From Nosema muscidifuracis (taxonomy: Eukaryota; Microsporidia; Nosematidae): a stretch of DNA of 64,000 bases. Made by a program: the position numbers and the translations under genes. Positions 53,172 to 63,275 of this stretch are shown here, piece by piece. The notes below the pieces were generated by a model, which was given only the letters and a program-made list of their open reading frames with translations, was not told the origin of the DNA and did no database searches. Position 1 is the stretch's first letter. Every line of letters starts with the position of its first letter. The DNA is taken from the NCBI GenBank assembly GCA_028335825.1, contig JAIOKI010000006.1, forward strand, positions 372,001 to 436,000, given 5' to 3'.

Positions 53172-53318
53172 ATGAGTGAATTAAGTGAAAAATTAAAAGG
53201 ACTTAAATTTATGCAGAAGGCTTCTAAGGATCAAAAAATAGAAAAGAATGTTTCTTTTAGTACATTTTTTTGTAAGAAATATTTATATTCATTTATAAGT
53301 AAGAAAGAAGATAATTAG
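53172..53318 (+). CDS. Mpp6-like exosome cofactor, 48 aa
   Basis: A very short gene starting directly after AACCCCAC. MSELSEKLKGLKFMQKAS matches the N-terminal LSxxLxxMKFMQR motif of Mpp6, which tethers Mtr4 and Rrp6 to the nuclear exosome; the remaining 30 residues are basic with an FSTFFCKKY stretch. Yeast Mpp6 has 186 residues. The stop is 28 bases before the next gene's ATG. The motif plus the start element make a real gene likely; the family assignment is moderate. Confidence 0.6.
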   Translation: MSELSEKLKGLKFMQKASKDQKIEKNVSFSTFFCKKYLYSFISKKEDN

Positions 53319-53346
53319 TTAAATTTATATTTAATTTTATTTACCC

Positions 53347-53742
53347 ATGTTTACTCCATTGAACAAAGAGACAAGTAAGAAAAGACTTAAGTCTATATTG
53401 AAAGAAAGAAGAATGATTAAAGAAACATATTACAAATTTCTTATTAATATGAATATAGATACTATATTCTCTATAAAAATAGAGTATGAAGAGAATAATG
53501 ATATATTATACCAGGTCAAAGAATATTCTTTATTTAATTTGGTAGATAAATCATTTGAAAAAGTAGATCCCTTAAAATATGATATTTTAAATTATAAAAA
53601 AGCAGCTTTTTTATACATACAAAATATTTTGAAAAAAAAAGAGTATGTTAAAGCTAAGAAGATGCTTAATATTTGTAAAGAGAAGGGATATGATTGTAAT
53701 GAGTATTATGAGTTAGTAGATGAATTAAGAAAGAAGTCTTAA
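53347..53742 (+). CDS. hypothetical helical protein, 131 aa
   Basis: Preceded by ACCC touching the ATG, so the start is well supported. It is basic and helical; the C-terminal half (AAFLYIQNILKKKEYVKAKK ... ICKEKGYDCNEYYELV) resembles a single TPR-like helical pair. I do not recognise the family. It is closely spaced after the Mpp6-like gene. Confidence 0.6.
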   Translation: MFTPLNKETSKKRLKSILKERRMIKETYYKFLINMNIDTIFSIKIEYEENNDILYQVKEYSLFNLVDKSFEKVDPLKYDILNYKKAAFLYIQNILKKKEYVKAKKMLNICKEKGYDCNEYYELVDELRKKS

Positions 53743-54113
53743 AAAATTATTTTTATTATTAAATATACTTATTTTTCTAATGATTATAAATTTAATTTTT
53801 AGAAAGAACTTTTGAGAATTTTAAATATCATCTTTGAAGAGATTGTTAGATGAATTAAAAAAGTAGAATTTAGCAAAAAATATTTATTTTATACTACAAA
53901 AAATATAATTAAATTTATAATACATTTTAATTAAAATTATGACACTATAATATAATTAAATTTATAACACTATAATACATTTTAATTACATTTATAATAC
54001 TATAATATAATTTTTATACCATCATCATACAAATTAACATTTATAACATTCCTTAAGATAAATTAATATAAAATTTAATTTAAATATTTTAAATTTTTTT
54101 AATGAAACTCTAT
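53743..54113. repeat. intergenic region between convergent genes, short repeats
   Basis: Positions 53930-54015 repeat ACACTATAATATAATTAAAT and TTTATAACAC units. No gene. Confidence 0.6.
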
Positions 54114-54602
54114 TCAATTTTTAGTAGGTTCAGAACCTCCAAGTGTAAGGAAGATAATACCAGCTACCATTGAAAATAATGCAACAATCTCTCCAAATAT
54201 CATTACTAAAAAAAAAGATCCATTAAATTTCTTCTGTTGTGCTTTAGTAACTGAAGCACTACTAGCTATACATCCAATACAATAAGCTCCAAAACAATTT
54301 CCTATTCCTTGAATAATACAAGAAACAAGCATAAGAATATCTTGGGACAAAGTTTTAGGTGTATAAACAGTAATAAAGAAGAACATTATAAGTGAGAAAA
54401 TAGAAGGAGCTGATATAAATCCCATAGGCATGATAGCATGAATAAGATCTACACTATAATCTGCTGCTTTACATATTCCATTAGATCCATGTACTAGTCC
54501 AAAACCTACACCTACTAATGCAGGGAGAATAGAAAATACTGCTGCTGCTCCTTTAAAAATATCCATCATTATCTCTTTATTCATAAACAAATTTTCACTC
54601 AT
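54114..54602 (-). CDS. V-ATPase proteolipid subunit c
   Basis: A 162-aa, four-helix membrane subunit of the vacuolar proton pump rotor. It shows repeated GxGxG helices (ALVGVGFGLVHGSNGI), IQGIGNCFGAYCIGCIA, and the proton-carrying Glu in the last helix (VMIFGEIVALFSMVAGI). The start is set at the internal ATG (MSENLF), since this gives the family's normal length and GAGGGGTTAATTCG lies just upstream; the longer frame would add 17 unneeded residues. Confidence 0.93.
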   Translation of the reverse strand: MSENLFMNKEIMMDIFKGAAAVFSILPALVGVGFGLVHGSNGICKAADYSVDLIHAIMPMGFISAPSIFSLIMFFFITVYTPKTLSQDILMLVSCIIQGIGNCFGAYCIGCIASSASVTKAQQKKFNGSFFLVMIFGEIVALFSMVAGIIFLTLGGSEPTKN

Positions 54603-55207
54603 TCGAATTAACCCCTCGACAAAAAAAAATAATTTATAAATAAAATGTTTCATTGGTGTTTACTTATGTAAGAAATAAATGAGAAGGAGAAATAATTTTT
54701 AAATATTTTATAAAGTATTAATAATTACTATTTAAGGAATAAATGAGAAGGAGAAATAATTTTTATAAATATTTTAAGCATTTATAATTAATAATTACTA
54801 TTTAAGAAATATTCTTAACGTGCATAAAGTTACTCTAATATATAAAAATATAAAACATCATATTACATATACATAAACATCAATAATACATAAAAAATAT
54901 CATATTACATATACATAAAAATATGAAACATCAATACACATAAAAATCAATTATATAAAAATATAAAACATTAATTATATAAATAAAAAATATCATATAC
55001 ATATACATAAAAATCATTACTATATAAATAACATTACTATATAAATAACATTACTACATAAATAACTTTACTATATAAAAAACATTACTATATAAAAAAA
55101 TTACTACATAAAAAAATTACTACATAAAAAAATTACTACATAAAATTATTTAATAATTATATTTTGTATAATCATAAATTAATTAATCATTTTCAACCCC
55201 TTAAAAA
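54603..55207. repeat. intergenic tandem repeats
   Basis: About 54665-54800 holds two units with AAATGAGAAGGAGAAATAAT. From 54840 to 55145 short arrays built on CATATTACATATACATAAA and then AAAAAATTACTACATA follow one another. Confidence 0.8.
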
Positions 55208-55870
55208 ATGTCAGAAAAAAAAACTAAGACACTTCTAATAACAGATATAGAAGATATTTCAACATTTAGTACAAATTTAAAATCAAAATATGAAATAAAT
55301 GAGGTATACACTATACCTACAAATAATACAATATTATTCGTTATATTTTTTAATATAAAAGAAAGTGAGAGATGTTACAAAGATCTTTTATTACAGAAAC
55401 ATAAAGTTTATTATACAATAAGCAAATACGAGTTACCAAAAGATCATGAGAAATGTGAGAAAGGTAAAAATCAAAGTACAGTATTTATAACACAAAAAAA
55501 TAAACCTATAAACGAGAATGAAGAAATAATGAAAGCAGTTGAATTATGTGGAGATATTAGAGATATAAGAGATACAAATATTTATACAAAATGTTTTGAA
55601 TATTTTGATAGTAGATCTGCTGATAAATGTGTTAAAGAATTTTCTAATAAGAAGTATAAAGATATGGATGTATCAGTTAAATATGTATGGGATATGTCTA
55701 CCAGAACTAAATGGGATATTATAAGGTATACTGATAATATATTAAGTCAACAACCTGTAGTTCAAAAGAGAAGAGTTAGTTCTGTAAAAAAGAACTTATT
55801 TATAGATATATTTGATGAGTTTATTAGTGAAAATATTAATGAAATATGTAAGAGCATAATGAAAAAATAA
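55208..55870 (+). CDS. RRM protein, Mei2-like
   Basis: A 220-aa protein with two RRM-like segments. The second (about 108-160), with CGDIRDIRDTNIYTKCFEYF and then SRSADKCVKEF, fits the Mei2-type RRM pattern (GEIxxIRxT...FIEFYDxRxAExA). RNP residues are degenerate in the first (about 6-70). It may bind RNA during sporulation or growth control as Mei2 proteins do; that is inference. AACCCCTTAAAAA precedes the ATG. Confidence 0.6.
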   Translation: MSEKKTKTLLITDIEDISTFSTNLKSKYEINEVYTIPTNNTILFVIFFNIKESERCYKDLLLQKHKVYYTISKYELPKDHEKCEKGKNQSTVFITQKNKPINENEEIMKAVELCGDIRDIRDTNIYTKCFEYFDSRSADKCVKEFSNKKYKDMDVSVKYVWDMSTRTKWDIIRYTDNILSQQPVVQKRRVSSVKKNLFIDIFDEFISENINEICKSIMKK

Positions 55871-56407
55871 AATATCTATTAATGGAAAATAAATAGATTA
55901 TAATATAATATTTCTATCTATGCAAAATAAATAAAATACTCTATTTATGTAAAAAAAAATAAAATATTTCTATATATGTAAAATAAATAAATTCTAATGA
56001 TTACCTTCTTAAATATTATTTATAAATATTGTCAGTTCATTCTTTTCATTTATATAATTCATAAATTTCTCACATCTACTTTATTTATCTCATATTAAGA
56101 TATTAAAATATTAATTTATCATTAATATCAGTAGATGGTAATTTTTTACTTGTTAATATTTTCTTAAAATTTTAACATGAATAATTTATCAAAATTTAAG
56201 TTGAAATATTTTTTATATTAAGAAATATTTACATTTATCTTATAATAATTTCAAATAGATAAGCAGTAAAGAAATATTTAATAAACTATTATAAAATATA
56301 TAATAAACAATTATATCATTCATTATATTTAATAAACTATTATAAAATATATAATAAATCATTATAACATTCATTATATATAATAATAAAATTAATATTG
56401 AAATAAT
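55871..56407. other. intergenic region, no gene seen
   Basis: AT-rich DNA with weak repeats of AAAATAAATA units near 55880-55990 and TATAATAAACAATTATA units near 56290-56380, between convergent genes. Confidence 0.5.
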
Positions 56408-56803
56408 TTATTTCTTTACTGTCTTAAGAGGTTTCTTAGGTCTAAGATCTTTACTTCCACATCCCTTCTTTCTACAGTTAGTAGCATTGACACTAAGTCT
56501 AACATTACACCTTCTACAAATTAATCTCTTATTCCTTTTATTAGCTAACTCTCTATCATTTTCATCAAGCATATTTCCTCCTCCTACGCATTTCAATACA
56601 GCAGATATTTCAATATTATTATGAGTCAAATATTCTTTCAAAAGAACATTATCATCTAAATATTTAGTCCCACATGATAATAAAATATCTGATTCATTTA
56701 ACTGATTCTTAAGTGATATCTCTTTCTTAAGGGATAAAGATGTCATAGATGTATCTACATTGTAGAAACTAGCAGTGTTATTGAATTTACAAATAATTTG
56801 CAT
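56408..56803 (-). CDS. ubiquitin-like/eL40 ribosomal fusion protein
   Basis: A 131-aa fusion. The C-terminal 52 residues are eL40: [18 protein letters not shown], then [16 protein letters not shown], with four zinc-binding Cys. The N-terminal 76 residues align with ubiquitin in length and end in a GGG cleavage-like site, but are strongly diverged ([19 protein letters not shown]), with most surface residues of true ubiquitin changed. It may serve only as a folding leader. ACCCC touches the ATG; this gene is divergent from APC11 across 60 bases. Confidence 0.92.
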   Translation of the reverse strand: MQIICKFNNTASFYNVDTSMTSLSLKKEISLKNQLNESDILLSCGTKYLDDNVLLKEYLTHNNIEISAVLKCVGGGNMLDENDRELANKRNKRLICRRCNVRLSVNATNCRKKGCGSKDLRPKKPLKTVKK

Positions 56804-56863
56804 GGGGTCAAAAAATTTTAATTTTGATATAGCATAAAATTTATAATAGAAAAGAAGACCCTT
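56804..56863. promoter_or_regulatory. 60-bp divergent promoter (eL40 / APC11)
   Basis: The whole region between two outward-facing start codons. Each side has its own CCC: GACCCC directly before eL40 on the minus strand and GACCCTT before APC11 on the plus strand, with an AT-rich middle. Confidence 0.65.
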
Positions 56864-57118
56864 ATGGTGAATATAGAAATAAATAAAATATATCTTACAT
56901 ATACTTGGAAATGGAAATTAGATGAAGATATGTGTGGTATATGTCAACAATCATTCGATCAAATGTGTCCTAAATGTACTCATCCTATTGAATGTAAACC
57001 TTGTATTGGAATGTGTGATCATTCATATCATTTACATTGTATTAATGATTGGATAGTTAAAAAGAAATTTTGTCCTATGTGTAGAATACCTTGGGAATAT
57101 AAAAAAAAATTTAATTGA
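56864..57118 (+). CDS. APC11: APC11-like RING subunit of the anaphase-promoting complex
   Basis: An 84-aa RING-H2 E3 ligase subunit. [20 protein letters not shown], then CPKC, then [16 protein letters not shown] and [12 protein letters not shown] give the zinc ligands and the TWxW...CGIC...CPMCR-x-W-x-YK pattern of APC11; it fits APC11 better than the related Rbx1. In complex with a cullin-like APC2 it ubiquitinates cell-cycle regulators. The start follows GACCCTT. Confidence 0.85.
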   Translation: MVNIEINKIYLTYTWKWKLDEDMCGICQQSFDQMCPKCTHPIECKPCIGMCDHSYHLHCINDWIVKKKFCPMCRIPWEYKKKFN

Positions 57119-57584
57119 TCTTAAGATTAGAATTTTATATAGTAATTTTTATATAGTAATTTTTATATAGTAATTTTTATATAGTAATTTTTATATAGTA
57201 ATTTTTATATAGTAATTTTTATATAGTAATTTTATATAGTAATTTTATATAGTAATTTTGTATAATAAATTTTATATAGTAATATTATACCTATCTTAAG
57301 TTTATATTTCCTTTATTCTTATTTATATTCTCTCTATATAAATCACCATATAAAGTTATTATTTAAAAATTATTATATATAAAATTATTATATATAAAAT
57401 TACTATATATCATTATTATATATAAAATTATTATATATAAAATTACTATATATCATTATTATATATAAAATTATTATATATAAAATAACTATATAAAAAT
57501 TTATTATATTTTTCCTTTTATCTCATCTATTTAAATCTTCATTTTTTTTTGAATTAAATTTTTTATTTTTTTTATCCCTCAAAA
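57119..57584. repeat. two AT-rich tandem arrays
   Basis: Positions 57130-57280 are about nine 17-bp units of TTTTTATATAGTAATTT. Positions 57350-57505 are TTATTATATATAAAATTA/C units. Confidence 0.9.
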
Positions 57585-58094
57585 ATGGCTATTAATTTTG
57601 CATACGACGTAGTTGATCCATCTAAAGTCATTAAATCACAGATCGATAGTGCACGTGTAAGTTTTAAAAAGACACGTGAATCAGCCAATACTCTTAGAAA
57701 GAGATCTCTTCTTAATGCTATTACTTACTTGAATAATGTTGTATTGAAGAAGGAATGTGTACCAATGAGAAGATATGCTAGAGGATGTGGACACACTCGT
57801 CAAGCTAAAGCTTTTGGACAGAGAAAAGGAAGATGGCCAAAGAAGAGTGCACTTGCTTTATTACAAGTATTAGAAAATATTAAAGAACAGGCTACTGAAA
57901 AAGGAATTGATTTAGAGAAGCTTGATTTGGATCATGTACAGATATGTCGTGCTCCTAAAGTATTTGGACGTATTTTCAGAGCACATGGAAGAGTTAACCC
58001 TTTCAATAAGAGCCCATGTCATATTTTGATAGCTGCTAAGGTTAGGGATCAGGAAGTTAATGATGAAAATGACATTATGAAACAAGAAGAATAA
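57585..58094 (+). CDS. 60S ribosomal protein uL22 (RPL17)
   Basis: A 169-aa large-subunit protein lining the exit tunnel. It has [56 protein letters not shown] and the beta-hairpin region [19 protein letters not shown], all typical of eukaryotic uL22. GC is higher than in neighbours, as expected for a highly expressed gene. ATCCCTCAAAA precedes the ATG. Confidence 0.97.
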   Translation: MAINFAYDVVDPSKVIKSQIDSARVSFKKTRESANTLRKRSLLNAITYLNNVVLKKECVPMRRYARGCGHTRQAKAFGQRKGRWPKKSALALLQVLENIKEQATEKGIDLEKLDLDHVQICRAPKVFGRIFRAHGRVNPFNKSPCHILIAAKVRDQEVNDENDIMKQEE

Positions 58095-58523
58095 ATTAAA
58101 TTATTTTTTAATTTCTTTACAGCATGAATAGAAATTTATTATAGCATAAATATAATTTTTATAAATATCATTATGTTAATAAATAAAAATTATATGTTCT
58201 TATAAGCAAAAGTACTTTGTCTTTATAAATAATATTATTGTTTTCTTATAAATATCATTAATTTAATAAATAGAAATTATATGTTATTAGTATGTTCTAA
58301 TAAATATAATTTTATTATCTTCTTTAAGTATCACTATTTTAATAAATATAATATTATTGTTTTCTAATAAATATCACTATTCTTATATAAATAAAAATTC
58401 CATCTTATTAGTATGTTCTAATAAATAGAAATTATATGTTATTAGTATGTTCTAATAAATATAATTTTATTGTCTTCTAATAAATATCACTATTCTAATA
58501 TAATTATTTTCTATTACCCTTAA
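58095..58523. repeat. intergenic tandem repeats
   Basis: Units around TTCTAATAAATATCACTATT and TATAATTTTATTGTCTTC recur across most of the gap. No gene. Confidence 0.8.
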
Positions 58524-59393
58524 ATGTTTACTCTCCCAGCTCAGAAAATTTTACTTAAAGATAAAAATGAAGGAAACCTTTTTGATACAAATGCTAAACT
58601 ATTAAATAATTCTTTAGATATATTAGATTTTGGTACTAGTATAGAAAAAGAAGAAGATTCTTTATCAACCTTTAAAATTAAGGAATTTTATAAAAATTCT
58701 ATATTCGCAAATTTCGAATCTTTTTGTAACTTTGTAGAGAATAAAAATATAACAAAACAAGAAAATAAATTTAATCCATATGAAGATAATTCAGGTACAA
58801 CTATTGCATTAAAACAAGATAAATATATAATAGTAGCTGCTGATACTAGACTCTGTTCTGATATGGGAATATATAGCAGAAATACTACTAAAATATTTTT
58901 AATTAATAATTTCTGTATAACTGTAGCTGGTTTTTATGCAGATGGAGTAGAACTTGTTAACAGAATTAAGTATGAAGTACTTCTTTATGAATCACATAAT
59001 AAAATGAATATTCATAGCTTAGCTAATCTTATTTCTAAAGTATTGTATAGTAGAAGATTCTTCCCTTATTATTCTTATGTAAGTTTATCAGGATATACTG
59101 ATAATAAACCATGGGTGTATGGATTTGATTGTATAGGAAATTTTGAAGAATTAAATTGTGTTTGTAATGGTAGTGGATCATCTTTAGCTCAACCCTTATT
59201 AGACTCATTTATTGATAAAAAGAATTGGCATGGAGATAGTCCAAGTGTAACTGAAGAATATGCTTTAAATGTAGTAAAGACTGCATTTGATTCAGCAGCA
59301 GAAAGAGATGTAAAAACAGGAGATAATTTGGAAATATACGTTATTAATGAAGAAGGTATGAGAAGAAGTATTGAGAAATTAAGAAAAGATTAA
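58524..59393 (+). CDS. 20S proteasome subunit beta6 (PSMB1/Pre7 type)
   Basis: A 289-aa non-catalytic beta subunit. The core starts near residue 82 with FNPYEDNSGTTIAL, then VVAADTRL, VLYSRRFFPYYSYVSLSG, VYGFDCIGNFEE, GSGSSLAQPLLD, SAAERDVKTGD and the closing RRSIEKLRKD, all specific to beta6. The N-terminal extension of about 80 residues is longer than the usual propeptide of beta6 and is unfamiliar. TACCCTTAA precedes the ATG. Confidence 0.94.
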   Translation: MFTLPAQKILLKDKNEGNLFDTNAKLLNNSLDILDFGTSIEKEEDSLSTFKIKEFYKNSIFANFESFCNFVENKNITKQENKFNPYEDNSGTTIALKQDKYIIVAADTRLCSDMGIYSRNTTKIFLINNFCITVAGFYADGVELVNRIKYEVLLYESHNKMNIHSLANLISKVLYSRRFFPYYSYVSLSGYTDNKPWVYGFDCIGNFEELNCVCNGSGSSLAQPLLDSFIDKKNWHGDSPSVTEEYALNVVKTAFDSAAERDVKTGDNLEIYVINEEGMRRSIEKLRKD

Positions 59394-59767
59394 ATGAATT
59401 CATTTTATATTTAAAAGTAAGGTCTTTTTTAAAATAAAGATATTATTAATTAATAAGAAAGGTTTCATAAAAAAATATTAAAGGTCCAAATAAAATTTGA
59501 ATTTTTTTATAAAAAATTAAGATCTCATATATCAACATGAGAAATGTCTAGTAATATGAAAGGTCTAGAATATGAAAGATCTAATAAATTAAAGGAAATA
59601 TCCAGTAATATTAAGCGTTTTAAATTAAAAAGAAAAATCATTATGTTAATACAAAAGATCTAATAAATTAAAGGAAAGATCTAGAATATGAAACTTTTTA
59701 AAGTAAAAAGAAAAATCTTATGAAAATTTACCTCCTCTACAAAATACATAAAAATTAAATATTTTAA
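59394..59767. repeat. intergenic tandem repeats
   Basis: Repeats built on AAAGATCTAATAAATTAAAG and GGAAATATCCAGTAATAT. No gene; the two flanking genes are convergent. Confidence 0.75.
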
Positions 59768-61864
59768 TTATAAATCCTTTTCAGTTTTAACTTCTTCCTC
59801 AGCTTTAGAACCATTTTTAAAGTTAAAAGGATCATTGGGATTAGAAAACTTTTTATCTCCAAGTTTGTTTTCTAAATCTTTCATTATTTTACTAAACTTT
59901 TCATCTTCCATCATCTTTTTTAACTGTTCTTGCATTTCAGTAGGATCAATATTCTTAAAATCTTCTTTATTTAATTCTTTAACATCATTTGAATTTTTCA
60001 ATTCTTCTCCTTCTTTCTTAATTGAATCTTCTCCTTCTTTATTTAATTCTGCTCCCTCTTCCTTAATTAGTTCTTCACCTTCTTTATTTAATTCTTCACC
60101 TTCTTCATTTTTTAATTCTTCCTTTTTCAATTTTTCTTCTTCTAATTTTTTTTTATTCTCATAAGATCTAGTGTAAGATTCAACAAGTCCTTCTAACATA
60201 TCAGCTTTAAATTCTATATCTTGTCCTAATATTTCCATATTATCTTTATTAGAATCAAAAAATAATTTAAAATCTTCATATCTTTTTCCTAATCCCATAT
60301 TCCATATCTCAATATTCTGATCTTTAACTTTTAATACCTCATTAAGAATATTTTCTGCTTTTTTAATTTGTATAGGTCTCATTTTAATAGATTTCTCTAT
60401 TTTGTAATTATCTTCTTCTAATTTCTTAATTAATTTTAAAAAATCTAAACATTCTTTATATTTAAGATCAGAAAATATTATATCTTCTACTAAATACCTA
60501 TTAGTTGGTATATTCTTATTTAATATATGTGGTATATGTTCATTAATTCCATTCTTATTTTTTATTTCATTAATTTTTTTTATAAATTCTTTTTTGACAT
60601 TAATTTCTTCTAATAATTTTTCAGTTGATGTCATATTATATGTAGCTTCTCCTTTAAATATTCTATTATCATCTGATTTTATTTTCTTAATTACATATTT
60701 CATAGCACCATCAACAATAAATTTCTCTTGAATATTTTTTAACCCTTCTATTTTTAATATATTATTAACAACTGATAATTCAAAACTAGAAATTACAAAT
60801 TTCTTAGATAAATTATGTTTACTTAAAATATCTTCAATCTCATTATTAATTAATAAAATATTTTCTTGAACTTTTGTATTAAATTCTTCAAATTCATTTC
60901 TAATATCTTCTAAATTAAATTTAGTTTTTTCTAAAAGAGCTTTATTTCCTTTCATGTTATAATAATAAAAATCTTCACTAAAATATTCTTTAACTTTGAC
61001 ATATCCAAGGTTACTCTTAATTTTATTACATATATCATTAATATCAATAAAATAATCTTGTTCATTGAATTCTATTTCATTTTCTAATGGAAGTATATGT
61101 GAAACGAATTCGTTATTTTTATTTTCATATTCTTTTAAAGTTTCACGTACTTTTTTATTGATTATATCATCTAATAAACTATCTCCTAATAAATCAAAAG
61201 ATTTTGTATATAAAGTCTTAATTTCTATAAGACTTTCATCTGATTTATTTTCATCATCTTTTTTGTTATTACGAGATACTTCGTATATATTATATACAGT
61301 CTGATGTCCTACCATAGAAACAACAAGATAAACTCCATCTCCATTATCAAAAGAAGCAAAGTCTGATACAACAGATAATGAAGCAGGCATAATCAATACA
61401 TTAGTACCAAAATCAATATTCATAGATTTAAATAATTTTTCTGAAGATTCTTTCTGATAATAATCACGAACACTTATGCTTATATTCTTGTACTTTTTAT
61501 TGTATTTTTTCTGATCCAATATTATTTTAAAAAAAATTGCATTCAAATCAAAAGCTGTAAGCTTAGTTTCATATCCTTTTATTATAAATTTTTTTTCTTC
61601 TTCCATTAAATTATCTTCTTCATCAGATTTATGCAAAGAAAAATTATAAAATTTATTTTTATCTTCAATAAATTCTAGTGGATAAAATATTGAATCATAT
61701 TTTAAGATTTGAGATGTGGATAAATCAGAGTGAATAAGATTATTCATAATATCGCATTTTTGAGATGTGATTGAATTTGATATTTTGGTCTGATAAGATG
61801 TGTAATCAATACTTATCATTGATAATTTTATCAAAGGAAGGAATGATAAAAATTGGAATTTCAT
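59768..61864 (-). CDS. Hsp110/Grp170-like ER chaperone (Lhs1 type), divergent
   Basis: A 698-aa protein with an N-terminal signal-like segment (about 1-16), then a diverged actin-like ATPase half: SIDYTSYQTKISNS (IDxGSxxxK-like), DGVYLVVSMVGHQTVYNIYE (phosphate-2-like), FDLLGDSLLDDII and VDGAMKYVIKKI. A helical C-terminal half follows, as in Hsp110. The region at about 580-630 is EEGEELNKEGEE-type repeats. Key nucleotide residues are weakly conserved. It probably works as a nucleotide-exchange factor for ER Hsp70; the ER location rests on the signal peptide. AACCCCTTAAA precedes the ATG. Confidence 0.62.
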   Translation of the reverse strand: MKFQFLSFLPLIKLSMISIDYTSYQTKISNSITSQKCDIMNNLIHSDLSTSQILKYDSIFYPLEFIEDKNKFYNFSLHKSDEEDNLMEEEKKFIIKGYETKLTAFDLNAIFFKIILDQKKYNKKYKNISISVRDYYQKESSEKLFKSMNIDFGTNVLIMPASLSVVSDFASFDNGDGVYLVVSMVGHQTVYNIYEVSRNNKKDDENKSDESLIEIKTLYTKSFDLLGDSLLDDIINKKVRETLKEYENKNNEFVSHILPLENEIEFNEQDYFIDINDICNKIKSNLGYVKVKEYFSEDFYYYNMKGNKALLEKTKFNLEDIRNEFEEFNTKVQENILLINNEIEDILSKHNLSKKFVISSFELSVVNNILKIEGLKNIQEKFIVDGAMKYVIKKIKSDDNRIFKGEATYNMTSTEKLLEEINVKKEFIKKINEIKNKNGINEHIPHILNKNIPTNRYLVEDIIFSDLKYKECLDFLKLIKKLEEDNYKIEKSIKMRPIQIKKAENILNEVLKVKDQNIEIWNMGLGKRYEDFKLFFDSNKDNMEILGQDIEFKADMLEGLVESYTRSYENKKKLEEEKLKKEELKNEEGEELNKEGEELIKEEGAELNKEGEDSIKKEGEELKNSNDVKELNKEDFKNIDPTEMQEQLKKMMEDEKFSKIMKDLENKLGDKKFSNPNDPFNFKNGSKAEEEVKTEKDL

Positions 61865-63010
61865 TTTAAGGGGTTAAAAATTTTTTATAAGTATTTTTTA
61901 TTGTTTACCTAAAAATTAATTTTATAAGAATATCAATATTTATTTAAAGAAAGATTATTAATACATTTTTTTAATAATAATAACTATTATAAATATTAAT
62001 TTAATAAATTAGTTTGTATAAATTTATTTTATAAGACATTATTTAATTTGTTTTGTTAGAATAATTTTTAATTTATTTTGATTGTATAAATTTATTTTAT
62101 AAGACATTTTTTAATTTGTTTTGTTTGTATATTTTTTTAATTTATAAGACATATAAAAATTTTCAATATGTGATGTATTAAAATGTCTTAGTAATATTAT
62201 AAATTATTTAATATTAAATTAATTACTAAATACAGAAATAGTTCAATATTATTTCTCATGATAACTTTCGAAATGTCTATAAAGTCATTTAAGAAGACAT
62301 GGACGTTTTTTAAATTAGTTGATGAGATAATAAAAATATTACCAAATATTTCCTATAAAAAAGGTGTAATCAGAAGGAAATTCAGATAAAACAATCTTCC
62401 TTTTAAATTAATAATTTAAATAGTATTGTAAATTATTTGATATCAAAGAAAAATAATTTAAAATTTATATATTCATTTCTAAATCCGTTATAAAATTAAT
62501 AATAGACACCTGTCAAAAATATCATTTTAATTCAAATATAAAAGGTCTATTATAATTAAACAGAATTTAAAAGTAAACTGATGAATTTAGGAATCTTAAG
62601 TTAAAGAAAAAAAATATACTGACACAAGTTCAATACACTGAAATAAGTCATTACGATCAATACAAAGATAATTAAAAATTTTCAAAAAGTAGATTTTTTT
62701 AATCTTAAAATATTTTAATTCTTATTGAAAATTTACCAATAAACTAAACTTATTAAAATTATGTATTTAAAATAAATTATATTGAAATTAACTAATAATA
62801 TTTACTTATATAAAAAATATATTTAAATTAACTAATCATATTTACTTATATAAAAATATATTTAAATTAATTATGCATATTAAGTTATATACAAATTATA
62901 TAAAAATATATCGAAATTAACTTATATAAAAAATATATTTAAATTAACTAATCATATTTACTTATATAAAAAATATATCGAAATTAACTTATATAAAAAA
63001 TATATTGAAA
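61865..63010. other. intergenic region with short repeats and one possible micro-gene
   Basis: Positions 62755-63005 repeat TTACTTATATAAAAAATATA and AAATTAACTAATCAT units. Positions 62240-62400 are less AT-rich and contain a short frame listed separately. Confidence 0.55.
62273..62389 (+). CDS. possible 38-aa micro-gene, uncertain
   Basis: A short basic frame (starting MSIKSFKKTWTFFKLVDEII, ending GVIRRKFR) lies in a stretch less AT-rich than its surroundings. It has no CCC or GGG start element. The pattern vaguely recalls LYR-type helices, but that is not enough for a call. It could be a chance frame or a remnant. Confidence 0.25.
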   Translation: MSIKSFKKTWTFFKLVDEIIKILPNISYKKGVIRRKFR

Positions 63011-63232
63011 TTAATTATGCATATTTTTATATTTTTTTAAAATACTAAATCTACCAAATCTTTCTAACTCCTTCTGTATAACTGGATCATCCATAAATCT
63101 TTCTATTTCTTCATAATTAATAAACCCAAAATTACGTATCTGTTTAATAATATCATTATTCTTAACTATTCTTAAGAAAAGTTTCTCTAAATCTTGAGAT
63201 TTGACTATGTCATCGAGAGAAATTAAAGACAT
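63011..63232 (-). CDS. small helical protein with a DP-like motif, unknown
   Basis: 73 aa from the ATG that follows TTCCCTTTG; the longest open frame begins seven codons earlier with TTG, and the CCC motif favours the ATG. The C-terminal EEIERFMDDPVIQKELERFG resembles the DP/STI1-type motif (DPxVQ-x-EL) of co-chaperones, but one short motif does not prove it. It is divergent from SmE across about 43 bases. Confidence 0.55.
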   Translation of the reverse strand: MSLISLDDIVKSQDLEKLFLRIVKNNDIIKQIRNFGFINYEEIERFMDDPVIQKELERFGRFSILKKYKNMHN

Positions 63233-63275
63233 CAAAGGGAAGAAATAATTCAAAAAAATAAAAAGTAAGAAGGGT
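63233..63275. promoter_or_regulatory. 43-bp divergent promoter
   Basis: The space between two outward-facing start codons. TTCCCTTTG lies before the minus-strand gene and AAGGGT before SmE, with an A-rich core. Confidence 0.6.

Noticed and set aside
56864-57118. Rbx1 instead of APC11
   Set aside because: The CPKC...CPMCR-x-PWEYK spacing and TWKW opening match APC11 better, though Rbx1 cannot be excluded without a search.
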